A DNA stretch of 64,000 nucleotides from Talpa occidentalis (taxonomy: Eukaryota > Chordata > Mammalia > Eulipotyphla > Talpidae), in contig NW_023601104.1 of assembly GCF_014898055.3 (NCBI RefSeq), forward strand, positions 83,559,106 to 83,623,105, in the 5' to 3' direction. The translations under genes were made by a program, and so were the position numbers. Below are positions 42,479-53,591 of the stretch, in pieces. Every line of letters begins with the position of its first letter. Position 1 is the stretch's first letter. The notes below the pieces were generated by a model. The model was not told where the DNA came from. It searched no databases and saw nothing but the letters and a program-made list of their open reading frames with translations.

Positions 42479-45400
42479 AACATCAGAAAGGACGAAATCT
42501 TAGACCTGAAAGAACGTTGAACAACCTCCTATCCCTCATTCCAAGGGAGAAAAGACAGGAAATGGAGAAGAGGTCTGAGTTTAGATAGCATGAGAGATAT
42601 TCAATGCCAGGAGGGTTTGAAAGATATTTACTGCAAATCCCTACTTTGAGTATCTGAGGCCTATAGATTTCAAGCAACTTGTGGTAGTCACACAAATCAG
42701 AAAGCCTGGAACTAGGATGAGAAGCCCAAATAGTCCATCCTCATCTAAAGCCTTTTCCTCATTATGTGCTTAAATCTTCATCCCGTGGTTAAAACAGCAG
42801 TAGAGGCACAGTGATGTGACATTCCTGATTAGTAAAGGAGAATTCTAGAACTCTTTCCTAAAATTTCTCTGCTGCCAAAGCCACAAACAGTGTAAAAACT
42901 GCTTGCAAAGTCCCCCTCCCTAATACACTGATTTCCAGCTCATCTCCAGGAATGAATAGCGCTGGAAATCAGCCAAACCATCGAATTCTCAAGCTGGTTT
43001 ATCGCTAGATTGTGGATCATTTTCTTTTATTGGATCATACTAAGGACAGTTATATGATAACACAGAACTGTTGGCCTCCACTTTATCATTAGGAAGTCAA
43101 AGTATAATGCAAGGAATATCACTGAAAGGAGGTCTTGCAATTTCTCAGGTTGTAGGAACTGAGAGATTTGCAATACAGTGTGTTAGATGAGAAAGACTAT
43201 GAACTTTGATTCAAAATTCCTACTCTATGGGTTATAAGGCACATTATTTATATAGCAATTATGTCCTTGGGAACTGTCCACAATTGCAAGATAGTTAGAG
43301 GAAACATCCTCACTTATCTGTGAGTGCCAAGACTGAGGGTTCTGCAACAGCATCCAGGGTGTTCACCATCACTGGAGATGAAGGTGTGATGAATGGGGGA
43401 GAGAATGCTAACTCCTACTAGAGGCTGCATGGTGCAAACTCACTTTCGGGCCTCTGCTTGGCATCTCTGGGGATTTAAAACCACCCATTTCTAAATTTCA
43501 TCTATCTGGTTTGTGCTGTCTTAGCCACAGTCCTGATAGAGAAGCTCAAATCTAGCAGAAAGAAGCAGGAAGCTATCCACCAGGTTAAGTAATAGAAACA
43601 CTTTCTCATTACACTATTTGGACGACCGAAAAGGGAAATGATGTCTTTGAATCTGTCAGCTTCTATCACTCAACCCCTTGCATTTGGTTAGACTCACAAT
43701 AACTAGGCTGATTTTCTAGACTATGGTCATTTTCACATTATTATGAATTGTGACAGGAATACCAGATAATCAAATTTTAAACCTGTCAGTCCGTGACATT
43801 TTATTTCCCACCTACAACAGTTTCACCAGTTCTTCCCACACTCGTGGGTGTCATGCTGATGATGTATCTTTTGACGGAGCATGAATTCCTTGGAGGCACA
43901 TTTTGGTTCTTTGTTATAACCGGGTTTTCATCTCCAATTTGGAGTTTCTGGGTCACTCTGTATCTGAGCTAGTTGTTACTGTTGTTTTTGTGTGTGTTAG
44001 CTGAAAAGGAATAGTTCTAAGAGAGTCTCTTCAAGAAAGCATCTGCCAAATCATCCTTAGAGAAAAGGGAATCTCAGGAGAAAATTGTCCTTGAATTCCG
44101 TGGCCCTGGGAAATATTTCAAATTTTCAAAGACTCAGCAGGTCAGAAGGCCACAGCATGATTCTCAGATGTTTTGTAAACAATGACTTCTGCTTCCCAAA
44201 GCACAAGGAGGAGAGAGCCTTTGAAGGTACTTGCTACATTTTCATTCCCTGGCATTCCAAATGATGGTAAATCCTATGCCTCCAGGATTCACTGGAAGAT
44301 TCGGGACATTTGAATTTTGTGACTAGTAAAAAGATAGCTTGAGAGATTAACCTACAGTGACCAGTTTCAAATTGTGCTTATTATAGACATGAGAATATAG
44401 ACATTAAGGACATAAAAGAAAACAACTAGCACTTATCACCAATGTGATGAGGGATATTTTTATACCAAAAAAGTTTAGAAATACTTAATAATGGCTCTGT
44501 ACATGAAATACATCTGGCTTTAATTTTACAGTGTTTTAATTTTTCTCATTTTGCCACAGATGACTTAAAAAGTTAGCCACGAACCACAAGCAGACTGTAG
44601 ATCTACACCTCTATCTAGAACTGCTGCTCTATGTTCTCTCCATTCATAATTTTATAATATTCCTGCCCTCTAAATGGAAACCACAATTGTATTTAAAGAA
44701 TGGCCATTTTCCTCTCTGATGATTCAAGTGGAAAATGCGGTGGCATAGGTCTTTACTTAACGAGCTAATGAAAAACACATTTAACTCTACAGGTGTCATT
44801 AAAAATCCCTCTTTGCTGTCTAATCTTTTTACAAAGGCTACACTTACTTTCCTGAGTCCCTTTTCCTTCATATAGACTCCTTTAAAAAATAAAATGTGCT
44901 TGCTCGGCTTAAAAAAATAAGAGTAGCACCTGATCAGTTCTTCCTTTTTCTACTTGGAAGCATGTTTAATTTCTGGGGGAGCTGAGATGCTTGTGTTACA
45001 AATTTGCTTTTCTTTCCTCTAAGGGAATGTAAATTTGGTGTCTAAACAACCTGGCCAGGCTAATGGGAAATTTTGCAGTTGGAACTTAGCTGAGTGCTTT
45101 GAAAATTTCCTTCTTCTTGGTTTTCTCAGTGGGTTGCCACTTCGCCTGCACCAGTCAGTTTTTTTAGGGACAGAGCACCCGACCTTTCAGGAATTATAGG
45201 GCCCAAAGGACTGCAGGTAATTTCTTTTGACTAGTAGTACTTCTTTATAGTCTCTTGACTAGGACCTGTTCTTTTTTTAAAAAAATCATGTTTTTCAGTG
45301 TTTCGTTTGGCAGAAAATAGCTATTCCAGATTTGTTACAAATTACCCATGGAGATAAACATATTGAGGGCATTTTATTTGAAATGCTACCTTTCAAGTCT

Positions 45401-46140
45401 GTGAACTCAGACTGGTGTTTGTAGGAGAGGAGGTAGCTGAGTAAAGGTTTGAGAAATGGATATATGGGCCAAAGTCCCAGGGGATTTAAAAACATTGTAA
45501 AACATGGTTTTAATAATCTCATCCAGTCCATTTACAATATTGTCATTGGATCTCAGCATTTGTAGTGAATTCTCTTAAAACTGAATCAATGTAAAGTGTC
45601 AAGGTTTTCATTTAAAATAAAACAAAGCCAGATATCAGGAGTGGTAGGTTACCTTCTCATTCATTAGGATCATTACTATTTTTATATCACATTTGCCCTT
45701 CCTTAGCAAGCAAATAGATTTGCTGGTAAAATATTTCATGGTTATGCCTTGTATTTTATTTATTCCTGGGTGAGTTTTTGAGGATCTTCAGTGATTCTAG
45801 ATACATTCTCATAGGTACCCAAATTTCAATGAGTAGAGCCACGTATCAACAGAACCTCTATTATAATTTGCTATTGTTATCGTTACTGGAGAGCAGGTAA
45901 AATATGTAATTTGAGTTCCTAGAAACCACAACCAAAGTCACACAAACATTTTACACCCTCTTTAGTACACCCTCTTTTCACTGCTTCATCCATCCTTGGC
46001 CTTCACTCCATTCCTGGTATGGAAGAATATTGAAGGGAAGATGCTATAAATCATCACAAAGCCTCCCCACAGCATATCTCCTCTTGGGAAACTCCATAAT
46101 TATAAACTGAGTTCATGTTTGTATGCAGAGCTGCTTTGGT
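42479..46140. other. Repeat-poor single-copy-like sequence
   Basis: About 3.7 kb with no SINE, LTR or L1 that I can see, in a window that otherwise has one SINE every 2 kb. No exon is apparent: frames are at most 78 codons. It could be unique intergenic DNA with selection against insertions, or simply chance. Confidence 0.5.
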
Positions 46141-46149
46141 AGCAGGCAT

Positions 46150-46270
46150 TGAGTTCATTCTTTGTCTACATTAATAAATTAGTCCTCATTCCATGATCAA
46201 TAGCTTTGTTTCACAGAGGAGGAAACCACAGTTCTGAGAAGGTGGTCATTCTCCACCTAAGAGGTAGACC
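46150..46270 (-). mobile_element. MIR relic, partial
   Basis: TTAGTCCTCATTCCATG, GTTTCACAGAGGAGGAAACC, CACAGTTCTGAGAAGG and CACCTAAGAGGTAGACCAGA follow the MIR complement in order. Confidence 0.65.
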
Positions 46271-46853
46271 AGAAGCAATTTTGAAATATATGTTTTGAAT
46301 TTTGGACTCAAGTTGAGGGTCTGAAGAAGTTGCATGTATAAGCACAGATCTGCTCCTCCTACACTACTTTTCCCCATGTGTTCCCTAGATGTATTAGGAA
46401 CACTGCAAATGGGAGAGAAAATAGAGAAAGCTAAGGTAGCAGGAGAGTTCTAGCCTCAGCAATCTCTGCATTCTGTACTTACTATCCAGACCACACTTGT
46501 CTCAGTCTTTCATCTTTCAGGGACTCCTTGTCTCATGAACTCAACTCTCTTTACTCTGAACCCTGCTCCTTGGCACCAGAGACTCAACCTGTATTTGAAA
46601 TGTGACTTTAGGAAAGGATTCTTATTTCACTTTCCAGTGAGAAAATATGCTCCTTAAGAGTAGAAGTTGAGATCTTCCATTTCCATTGCCTTCCTCTTGA
46701 CCCTGACCACTCTCCCATGTTTAGCCTAGACTTGTGGCAGTAATTGTAAAATATGTACTCTAGTCCCTGTGATTATTCTAAATCTCAGCCAAGGGAATCA
46801 GGCTTGAGTTTTGGCAATAGCGATATAAGCTATAACTTACCATTAGAACTGTA
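46271..46853. other. Non-coding sequence, nothing recognised
   Basis: Single-copy-looking sequence. No feature. Confidence 0.5.
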
Positions 46854-46869
46854 AGAAAACACTTATTTT

Positions 46870-47174
46870 TTATTTTATTATTTTTTTTCAAATTTATTTT
46901 TTTAAAAGATGTATTTATTTATTTGTACAAGCACTGGGTACAGTCAGAAGCGCGGGAGGGTGAGAGAATTCACCAGAGCCAGAGCGGGGAGCAGAGCAGG
47001 CAGAAGGACCGAAGTACACTGCTGAGGGGAGCAGCGGGCGGCAGGAGGGGTCTGCGCGCCATGTGGGACCCTCCTCCAGTGGCCGGGGAGCAGCTGGGGA
47101 TCGAACCAGCGCTGCAGAGGCTGTGGGCAGCTTCGCAACCCAGCGCTCAACCTCTGCGCCACCGGGGAGGCCCT
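46870..47174 (-). mobile_element. tRNA-derived SINE, type A
   Basis: Near-consensus minus copy, head GCGCTCAACCTCTGCGCCAC then CGGGGAGGCC. The left side is a long T/A-rich tail with extra ATTTT units (46870-46920). TSD AGAAAACACTTATTTT at 46854-46869 and AGAAAACACATATTTT at 47175-47190 (one mismatch). Confidence 0.95.
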
Positions 47175-47190
47175 AGAAAACACATATTTT

Positions 47191-49054
47191 AGAAGATCTT
47201 TTAGAAAAGTTTGGCAACATTTTGGGCTTTTATGGAAATTCTACCAACAGGAAGAATATTTCCACTCTGAAGAATAAAGAGGCACCTTTTTTTGAACCAA
47301 CAGGGTAATAACTTGTACAAACTTATTTTCAACCCAAATGGTGAGGCCTATCTCACACTTGGTGAATTGAGGAACTACATTGCTGTTTTAGTTTTGTTGC
47401 ATATAAAAAAATCCAGACAAATTTAACCAACATTCTCCTCTTTCCCTTGGCACACTGTTAACAGATAATTTTTTTTTAAAGGGAAACATTCCTCCCAATC
47501 AGTCTCTGAGCCAACAGGAAAATATTCACACAAGGAATATCAGCAAAAAATCCTGAAAGGGGGATTTTACTGTTTGGGATGAGTGTTAAATCTTATGCTT
47601 TACTTCTAAATAAAGTTGAGCCAGGGCTCATGCAATTAATCTGTCGAGTTTCCTGAAGATATCCTCTAATATCTGGGAAGAAAGAAGTATTTCCTGGACC
47701 CAAAGTGGTTTTAATAGCTCTTGCAGTGAACAAAGAATGGTCAATCTCATTTCCAAGTTCAATGTGCCAAAATTGCTGGGAAAGTTGTTTTTCATTGTTT
47801 CAGGATTAAGTCAACATTTTAAAAAAAATGGAGACTTATTTTAAAGTCAGAGGATTACTGTCCAGGTCATGGGTAATAGAAATCTCACCAGCTTTGGTGC
47901 ATTGGGCTTATGAAATTGAAACAAGTGGCTCTATTCATTATTAATAAAAATATATGGTTGTGTTAAAACTAAATATCAAAGTCTTGGTTGAGTCTTAGGG
48001 ACCAAGTGACTCTATGATATAAAGCCCCTTTGCTTCCCTTTTTATGATTTTTTGCAGAGCTCTTCACACAATTTACAACCTTATAATCAGTGGGGTCCTA
48101 TAGATCAAGGTGTAAGCAGGGTAAAATATGTTTTGTTAAACAAAAATTGTGAAACACTCCATTCTGGCATATAAATTACTATTTCTTCCCTACTTTTCTG
48201 CCTTCAGATTTATAGCATTTATCTGACATCGTTTTTTATACCGAAGAAAATCCAATTACTTACAGTTATTTAAAGGAGAGCAATGGTTTAAACATATCAT
48301 TACTGGGATGGTAAACCCTTGAACCCAACGTGATGGCTGTCCTTTAGCAATGTGGTATCTGTTGACTGTCAGTATGTTAAAAAACAGTTTTTCCACAATG
48401 TATATAAATAGAAATTGGCAAGGGAATGGTTATGATTTAGTTAAATGTATCACATAGGTAAATAGTTAATTTCCTTTCATAGCAAACAAATCTTAACACT
48501 GCAAATAACCAAGTTTCATTTGTGAAGTCATTAATTTAAAATGCTGTACCAGATTAGATAGATAGATGATAGGTAGGTAGGTAGACAGATAGATAGATAG
48601 ACAGATACCAGGTGCAGAAAAATTCCTGGTTCTTTTTCCCATATTTGTCAAATCTTATTTGATGTCATAAAAATCTGGTAAATTATTTGCCCAAAGCTCT
48701 GCATTATTGGATCCAAATGCTTAGAGATGTGTTTAATATTAGGCTTTGCATTTATAAATTATAAAAAAACATGAAAGAAGTATTTTCTTGCTAATCCCAA
48801 CATTATGACTCTCCTCCTAACATGTTACATTGATATTTACTTGAACAGGAGCCACTAGTTGGAGAGATAGATAAGAAATGGAGAAAGGGGGAAATTGGCA
48901 GAGTTTTCATCACCATCAATTAATATTTGGGCGATGATTATGAAAAAAATCTGAGTGCAGAGAATACCAACTCTCTGAAAAGCATTGAGAGACTTACACA
49001 GTTACTTTGGAGTCGTTTCACTTGTAAATTAATGTTAATACTACATATATTAAA
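47191..49054. other. Non-coding sequence; GATA-type tetranucleotide repeat
   Basis: No repeat besides the microsatellite at 48556-48607. AT-rich, no exon. Confidence 0.5.
48556..48607. repeat. (GATA)n/(GGTA)n/(GACA)n compound microsatellite
   Basis: TAGATAGATAGATGATAGG, three GGTA units, GACA, then three GATA units and GACAGATA. Interrupted tetranucleotide arrays like this mutate by slippage. Confidence 0.88.
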
Positions 49055-49240
49055 ATAGCATTTGTTAAGCTCCTCTGCTAGCCCAAGTACTTTACTTACA
49101 TTATCTTATTTAATCCTAGTAAATAATTCTACCGGGCAAATATATTTATCACATTTTACAGATGAGGGAGTGAAGACTTCAGTGTCTTTGAAGTGTTCAC
49201 GTAGGCTGACTGCTGAACAGGTCAGAGTCTGCTTTGTTAA
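49055..49240 (-). mobile_element. MIR relic
   Basis: GTTAAGCTCCTCTGCTAGCC, TTTACTTACATTATCTTATT, TAATCCTAGTAAATAATTCT, ATTTTACAGATGAGGGAG and GAAGTGTTCACGTAGGC follow the MIR complement from its 3' end onward. Confidence 0.8.
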
Positions 49241-49917
49241 ATCTTATCCTGTAACATCTTGGCGTCTGAGTTTCATCCCCACAAGATCCTGTTGTTTGAC
49301 AATCCCTCCACTCCCAATGTTATCTAATAAATGTAAGGTATTCCAGTTTTACTGTGGCTTCCAGCAAGTTCCCTAAGTTTCTTTGTTTCTTGCTGGAACG
49401 CTACTTGTTAATATATAACATCACAATTCTTTCTTTTTAGAAGATAAGATATGTTTCTATGGATCAAGCTTTCCAAACTTGTGTAATTTCAGTTATTCTC
49501 ATCAGTAATCTGATTGGTAAAGTGGAATAAGGAGGAATCTAGCTAGTTTTACAGGAAAGGGCAAAAAAGGGACTTTGGTGGGATCGAGTCTTTGCTCCTC
49601 TTCAGGTTCACGTGCTGGACTGGACACTTATGTCATTTGTGCTTAAGAAGAAGCTAATTAGAAACAAAAAAAAATTAAAAAGAAAGTTTTCCTTAACTTC
49701 ACTTGAGACATAACAAAATTCAAAAAAATTTACTCAAAGCTGTCTGGATGAGACTAAACCTTGATCATCTGACGATGAGTGTCTTCCTGTGTCATGTTCT
49801 CCTTAGCAAAGATAAAGACACACAGAACTTTATCCTTTTTTTTTTTTTTAATATTGTTCGCAAACATTTACAATACCTTATCAATCCACTCAATAGCTTT
49901 GGTATTGCAACCCCACT
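49241..49917. other. Non-coding sequence, nothing recognised
   Basis: No feature was recognised before the SINE at 49918. Confidence 0.5.
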
Positions 49918-50199
49918 TTATTATTATTATTTTTTTTCAGAGAGATTTGTTTTTGCATACAAGAGCTGAGGTGCAGGCCAGGGGTGCAGGGTGATAAGAG
50001 GATTCACCAGAGACAGAGTGGGGAGCAGAACAGGTGGATTGACTGAAATACACTGCTGAGGGGAGCAGCAGGAGAGACAGGAGAGGTCTGCTGTGCCTTA
50101 TGGGTCAGCAACTTGGCTGGGGATCGAACTTGTGCTGCAGTCACTGGAGAGAGCTTTATAATGCTGCGTCTTAACCCCTTTTACTACCAGGGAGGCCCA
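49918..50199 (-). mobile_element. tRNA-derived SINE, type B
   Basis: Minus copy with tail side TTTATTATTATTATTTTTTTTC, AGAGATTTGTTTTTGCATAC, and head CTTTTACTACCAGGGAGGCC. Flanks CAACCCCACTTTA and CAATCTCACTTAA are a plausible but diverged TSD. Confidence 0.9.
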
Positions 50200-52069
50200 C
50201 AATCTCACTTAATGGGCGGAGGAAGATATTAAGATTTACTACATGGCATGATAATTGTGATTAATAAGATTGGCAATCAGAAATTGATATCACAGAATAA
50301 AAACTTTCTTTTGGCTGAGAAGTAATTAAGTACCTAAAGACTTGTCTAAACAAAATGTTGGAAAGACAAGCTATTTTATATTAAGCCATAACACTTTGAG
50401 TCTATGTTAAATGATTTAGTGAAAACTGAAATTTAATAAGTATCAAAATGAATCTCTTTTCCCTTAAAATAGTTCATGTCTACTTATGTTTGAGATATTG
50501 AAAGAAAATGAGCAGAAATCTAAGTATACTCCATAATAATTATGATTTTTTTTTTTTGTTCCATACATTTTCTGCCTTTCTGTAAAGACAACATAATTTC
50601 ATTAATTAACACCAATGGGCATGAAATCCACTGCTTGCCATTGTATTATTCTCATTTAATGTTTCCATAATGTTGCATAATGTGAAATTTCTGCACAGTA
50701 TAGTCAGCCAGGACTGTCAGCAACTGAATTACCATGTGTTGGCAGTAGCTGTTAAAACTCGATCAGTGTAAGTCCTGTGAATAAAAGTGTGAAGCATGCA
50801 TTAAAAGAAAGATGACCTATCTTAGATAAAATACACTTGATTTTCACTTCTGCTGTTAGTAATAGTATTTATCTGTCTTGTAATAATTATAAATCAGCAC
50901 CCTAAGGCACAGAATAATTAGGTATTTTCCTACATTATTGTGAATGGCCCTGGAATGTTTTTTGTTCAGTCTATGGATTTTGCTATTTTATCATTTTTGT
51001 TAAAGGAAAAATGACCTTAAAAAGGGTTAGAGTGGAATGGATGGGTTCATATGAAGCCTCTAGAAGCTATTTAAGATAGCTCATATTATGAAATTGTTGC
51101 TCCCAGAGTTAGCATGAATTCTATTTACCTCAAATATCATTATCCTTTTTGCCAGGAACTCTGACAAGCTGAATAAATATATAAAGGGGAATCTTGCAAG
51201 TGGGTAGACAGACCGGTGACTCATGACGGGGTCAGAGCCTTTGCTATTTGCTTAGAAACAGATCTCTCTCCCTGGCAGCCAGAGGGAGGAAGTGATGATG
51301 GAGAACGTTTAGTTCCAGATCAATGTGGTCTAGGCAGCTGGAAGGTCAGGGGTTAAACATGTGCTATCTCAGCTATGCTGGGTGCAATAACAACAGCAGG
51401 CATCAGAGAATGATCTATCAGGGCAATTAGTCAAACAGGCCTCGTGGAAGCCCAGATAGGGCTGGCTCTGTTTGCATCTGTTTATCAGTTTTAGATAAGA
51501 ATCCTTGCGAACCTTTTTGTTAGCTTGAGAAAGTAGACACCTGGATGGTAAACATAAGACAAAGGTGTCTGTAAAATCTGATATTGAAAAATAACTACTG
51601 CTCCCAGCTGGGATGAAATAATTTTTATTTCTGGTTATTAAAAGAATTGCTTGGCTTGTTTCTTTCCCCTACCTACTTCTGAGTGTATTCTTTTAAGAGC
51701 AGAAATTACAGAACTGGACTTCTTTTGATCAAATGAGAAACTTGGCCCAAATGCGCTAGAAAGTGGGTAAGACAATTTAGATTGTCTCAGTTTTATGTTT
51801 TCCCAAGATTTTTCTGTAAATGCACATTTTGCTGTATTCCAACAACTGACCAAGACATTCAAAACATTTGCTTTCTTGGCTCGCATTGGCCTGATTTAAT
51901 ATATCTCTCTTCTAACTGCACACTCTTAGAAGATACCTACAAAGCCTTTCTTTTGTCCTGATGCTATCATGCAGTGTCACACAAGTTTTAGAAACTTATA
52001 AAAGGGGTTTCCTAAGAACAATTTGGGGTGAATTTTAATATGATAGTTGTAGACGTATCTTGAACATTT
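50200..52069. other. Repeat-poor single-copy-like sequence
   Basis: No recognisable repeat in about 1.9 kb. Bases 51230-51520 are GC-richer than their surroundings and hold GATA-type sites (AGATAA, AGATAG), a CAGCTG E-box (51335) and other short motifs. That could mean a regulatory element, though these words are common by chance. Confidence 0.45.
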
Positions 52070-52190
52070 GCTGTGCCTTGAATATGCCTGTTCATGCCCC
52101 TGTAGCTTTGTTCATGTGCTTCCCTGTGCCTGGAATATTCCTCTATTTCTTATCACCTTGGCAAGAAACTGGAATCACCCTAAAGCATAT
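52070..52190 (+). mobile_element. L2 relic, partial
   Basis: TGTTCATGTGCTTCCCTGTG, CCTGGAATATTCCTCTATTT and ATCACCTTGGCAA correspond to the L2 phrase GCTGTTCCCTCTGCCTGGAA and onward. Only this portion aligns. Confidence 0.55.
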
Positions 52191-52814
52191 CCAGAATAGA
52201 AGAAATGTGCCTAGGTCTTCAATAGCAGCAAGAAAATGGATGGGCACATTCTTGAACATCATTCCAAACCCATTTTGATATAATGATCCCATCTGGCTTT
52301 ACAACTTTTGATTATTTTCACATCTAGTTTCATAAGTTATATCTGCATTTAACCATCACAAAGCATATTTGGATAGAAAAGGATTCTCTCTTTCAACCTT
52401 TTTCATTTATCTTCCCCTAACAAAAAGTCAAGCCTAAGAATTAGTTCTCTAGGCATATGCAGGTACCATTTATTTATCCCTCTGAAGGTAGCTTTTTGTG
52501 TAACCTTGTGAAATTTAACATTGCTGAACCTCACTTCTTCCCCATCTACACATAAATAAAGGTAGGACCTATTTTATGAGGTTCTTGGGTGGAATCAATA
52601 AAAGTGTGTGCAGAAGTGTTTCCTACAGCAGTTAGAATATAGGAAACCTTGCTAGAATATTCCAGCTACAGCTGCTGCTCAGTACTTGACCAGCTGATGC
52701 ATTGACCCAAAGATGGGTACATTGCCCTATGTTGTTGATAGTCTAAACCCAAACTTATACTATGGACAAAAATATGTTTTCCATGAAAATTAAGACTATC
52801 AGATTAAATTTTTA
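52191..52814. other. Non-coding sequence, nothing recognised
   Basis: No feature seen before the L1-like relic at 52815. Confidence 0.5.
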
Positions 52815-53027
52815 TACTTTTTTTTTTACTATAAATTTTTTAGTAGAGTTTTAGATTGACAGATAATTGGACAGAAGGCTCAGAGATTTTCTAGGTACTT
52901 ACTGACCCATGTTTCACAACCCTTGCCATCCCAGATCTCCCACCAGAGTGGTATCTTTGTTACCACTGATGACACTGCACTGACATATCATTATTATACA
53001 AAATCTACCATGTACTTTGGTGTACAA
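52815..53027 (-). mobile_element. Old L1 3'-UTR-like relic
   Basis: T-run, then AGTAGAGTTTTAGATTGACA, CAGAAGGCTCAGAGATTTTC, AGAGTGGTATCTTTGTTACC, ACTGATGACACTGCACTGAC and ATATCATTATTATACAAAAT. The order matches the complement of old L1M-type 3' UTR sequence. It is cut off by the LTR that follows. Confidence 0.5.
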
Positions 53028-53591
53028 TACTGTAAGAGGTTTGTCCTCAGGGAAAGTTCTAGGGAGGTTCTAGATTCCCTGTCCCACCCAAGAAGGAGTC
53101 GAGCTGAGCTGGGGATGTAAGAAGCTGGAGAGAAGGAGGGAAGAAGAATGGATACTCAGAAAAGAGACATGTGAAGAAGCTGCACTTGCTTCTTGGTCCT
53201 GGACTGGGTGAAACAGATGTGGGTGACAGACCCGTGGGGAGGTTAACCATGGCAGCTTTTGTCTTGATTTTGCTCCTTCTGTCCCAGACTTGCCTGGTTC
53301 CTTCTGTCCCTTTCCTATGGGTCCCCACAAGGAGGTGCTTTAGTGGCATCAGTGGCCCTGCTTTGGGCCAACCCGCTTTGGCTGGGCATTTACCCACAGG
53401 GGGATGGGTAACTTTGGGTGCTAGAAACTATATTCTTTGTCTTTTCTTTTTTGTGCACTAATTGTATGTAAGTTCCTTTCTATTAAAGTTCTTATACACC
53501 GGAATATGTTTTACTGCAGCAAATGGCAAGAACCTATTTAGAGCAGGCAGGTTTGGGGGTACTGGGGTTTCCCTCACTCTGCCCTGTAACA
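53028..53591 (+). mobile_element. Solo LTR-like element, family shared with 12.6 kb
   Basis: Plus-strand sibling of 12594-13200. It holds CTATTAAAG (53480-53488) and ends GCCCTGTAACA, like the family X LTRs at 19.4 and 22.1 kb, so the two families may be related. The 112- and 96-codon frames across it are antisense and chance. No target duplication found; the start is approximate. Confidence 0.7.

Noticed and set aside
48556..48607. Functional GATA-factor cluster
   Set aside because: The GATA words arise from a tetranucleotide microsatellite.
53059..53461. 112-codon minus frame and 96-codon plus frame, similar to frames at 12793-13110
   Set aside because: The resemblance is due to the shared LTR family; the reading frames are not conserved beyond what the DNA similarity gives.
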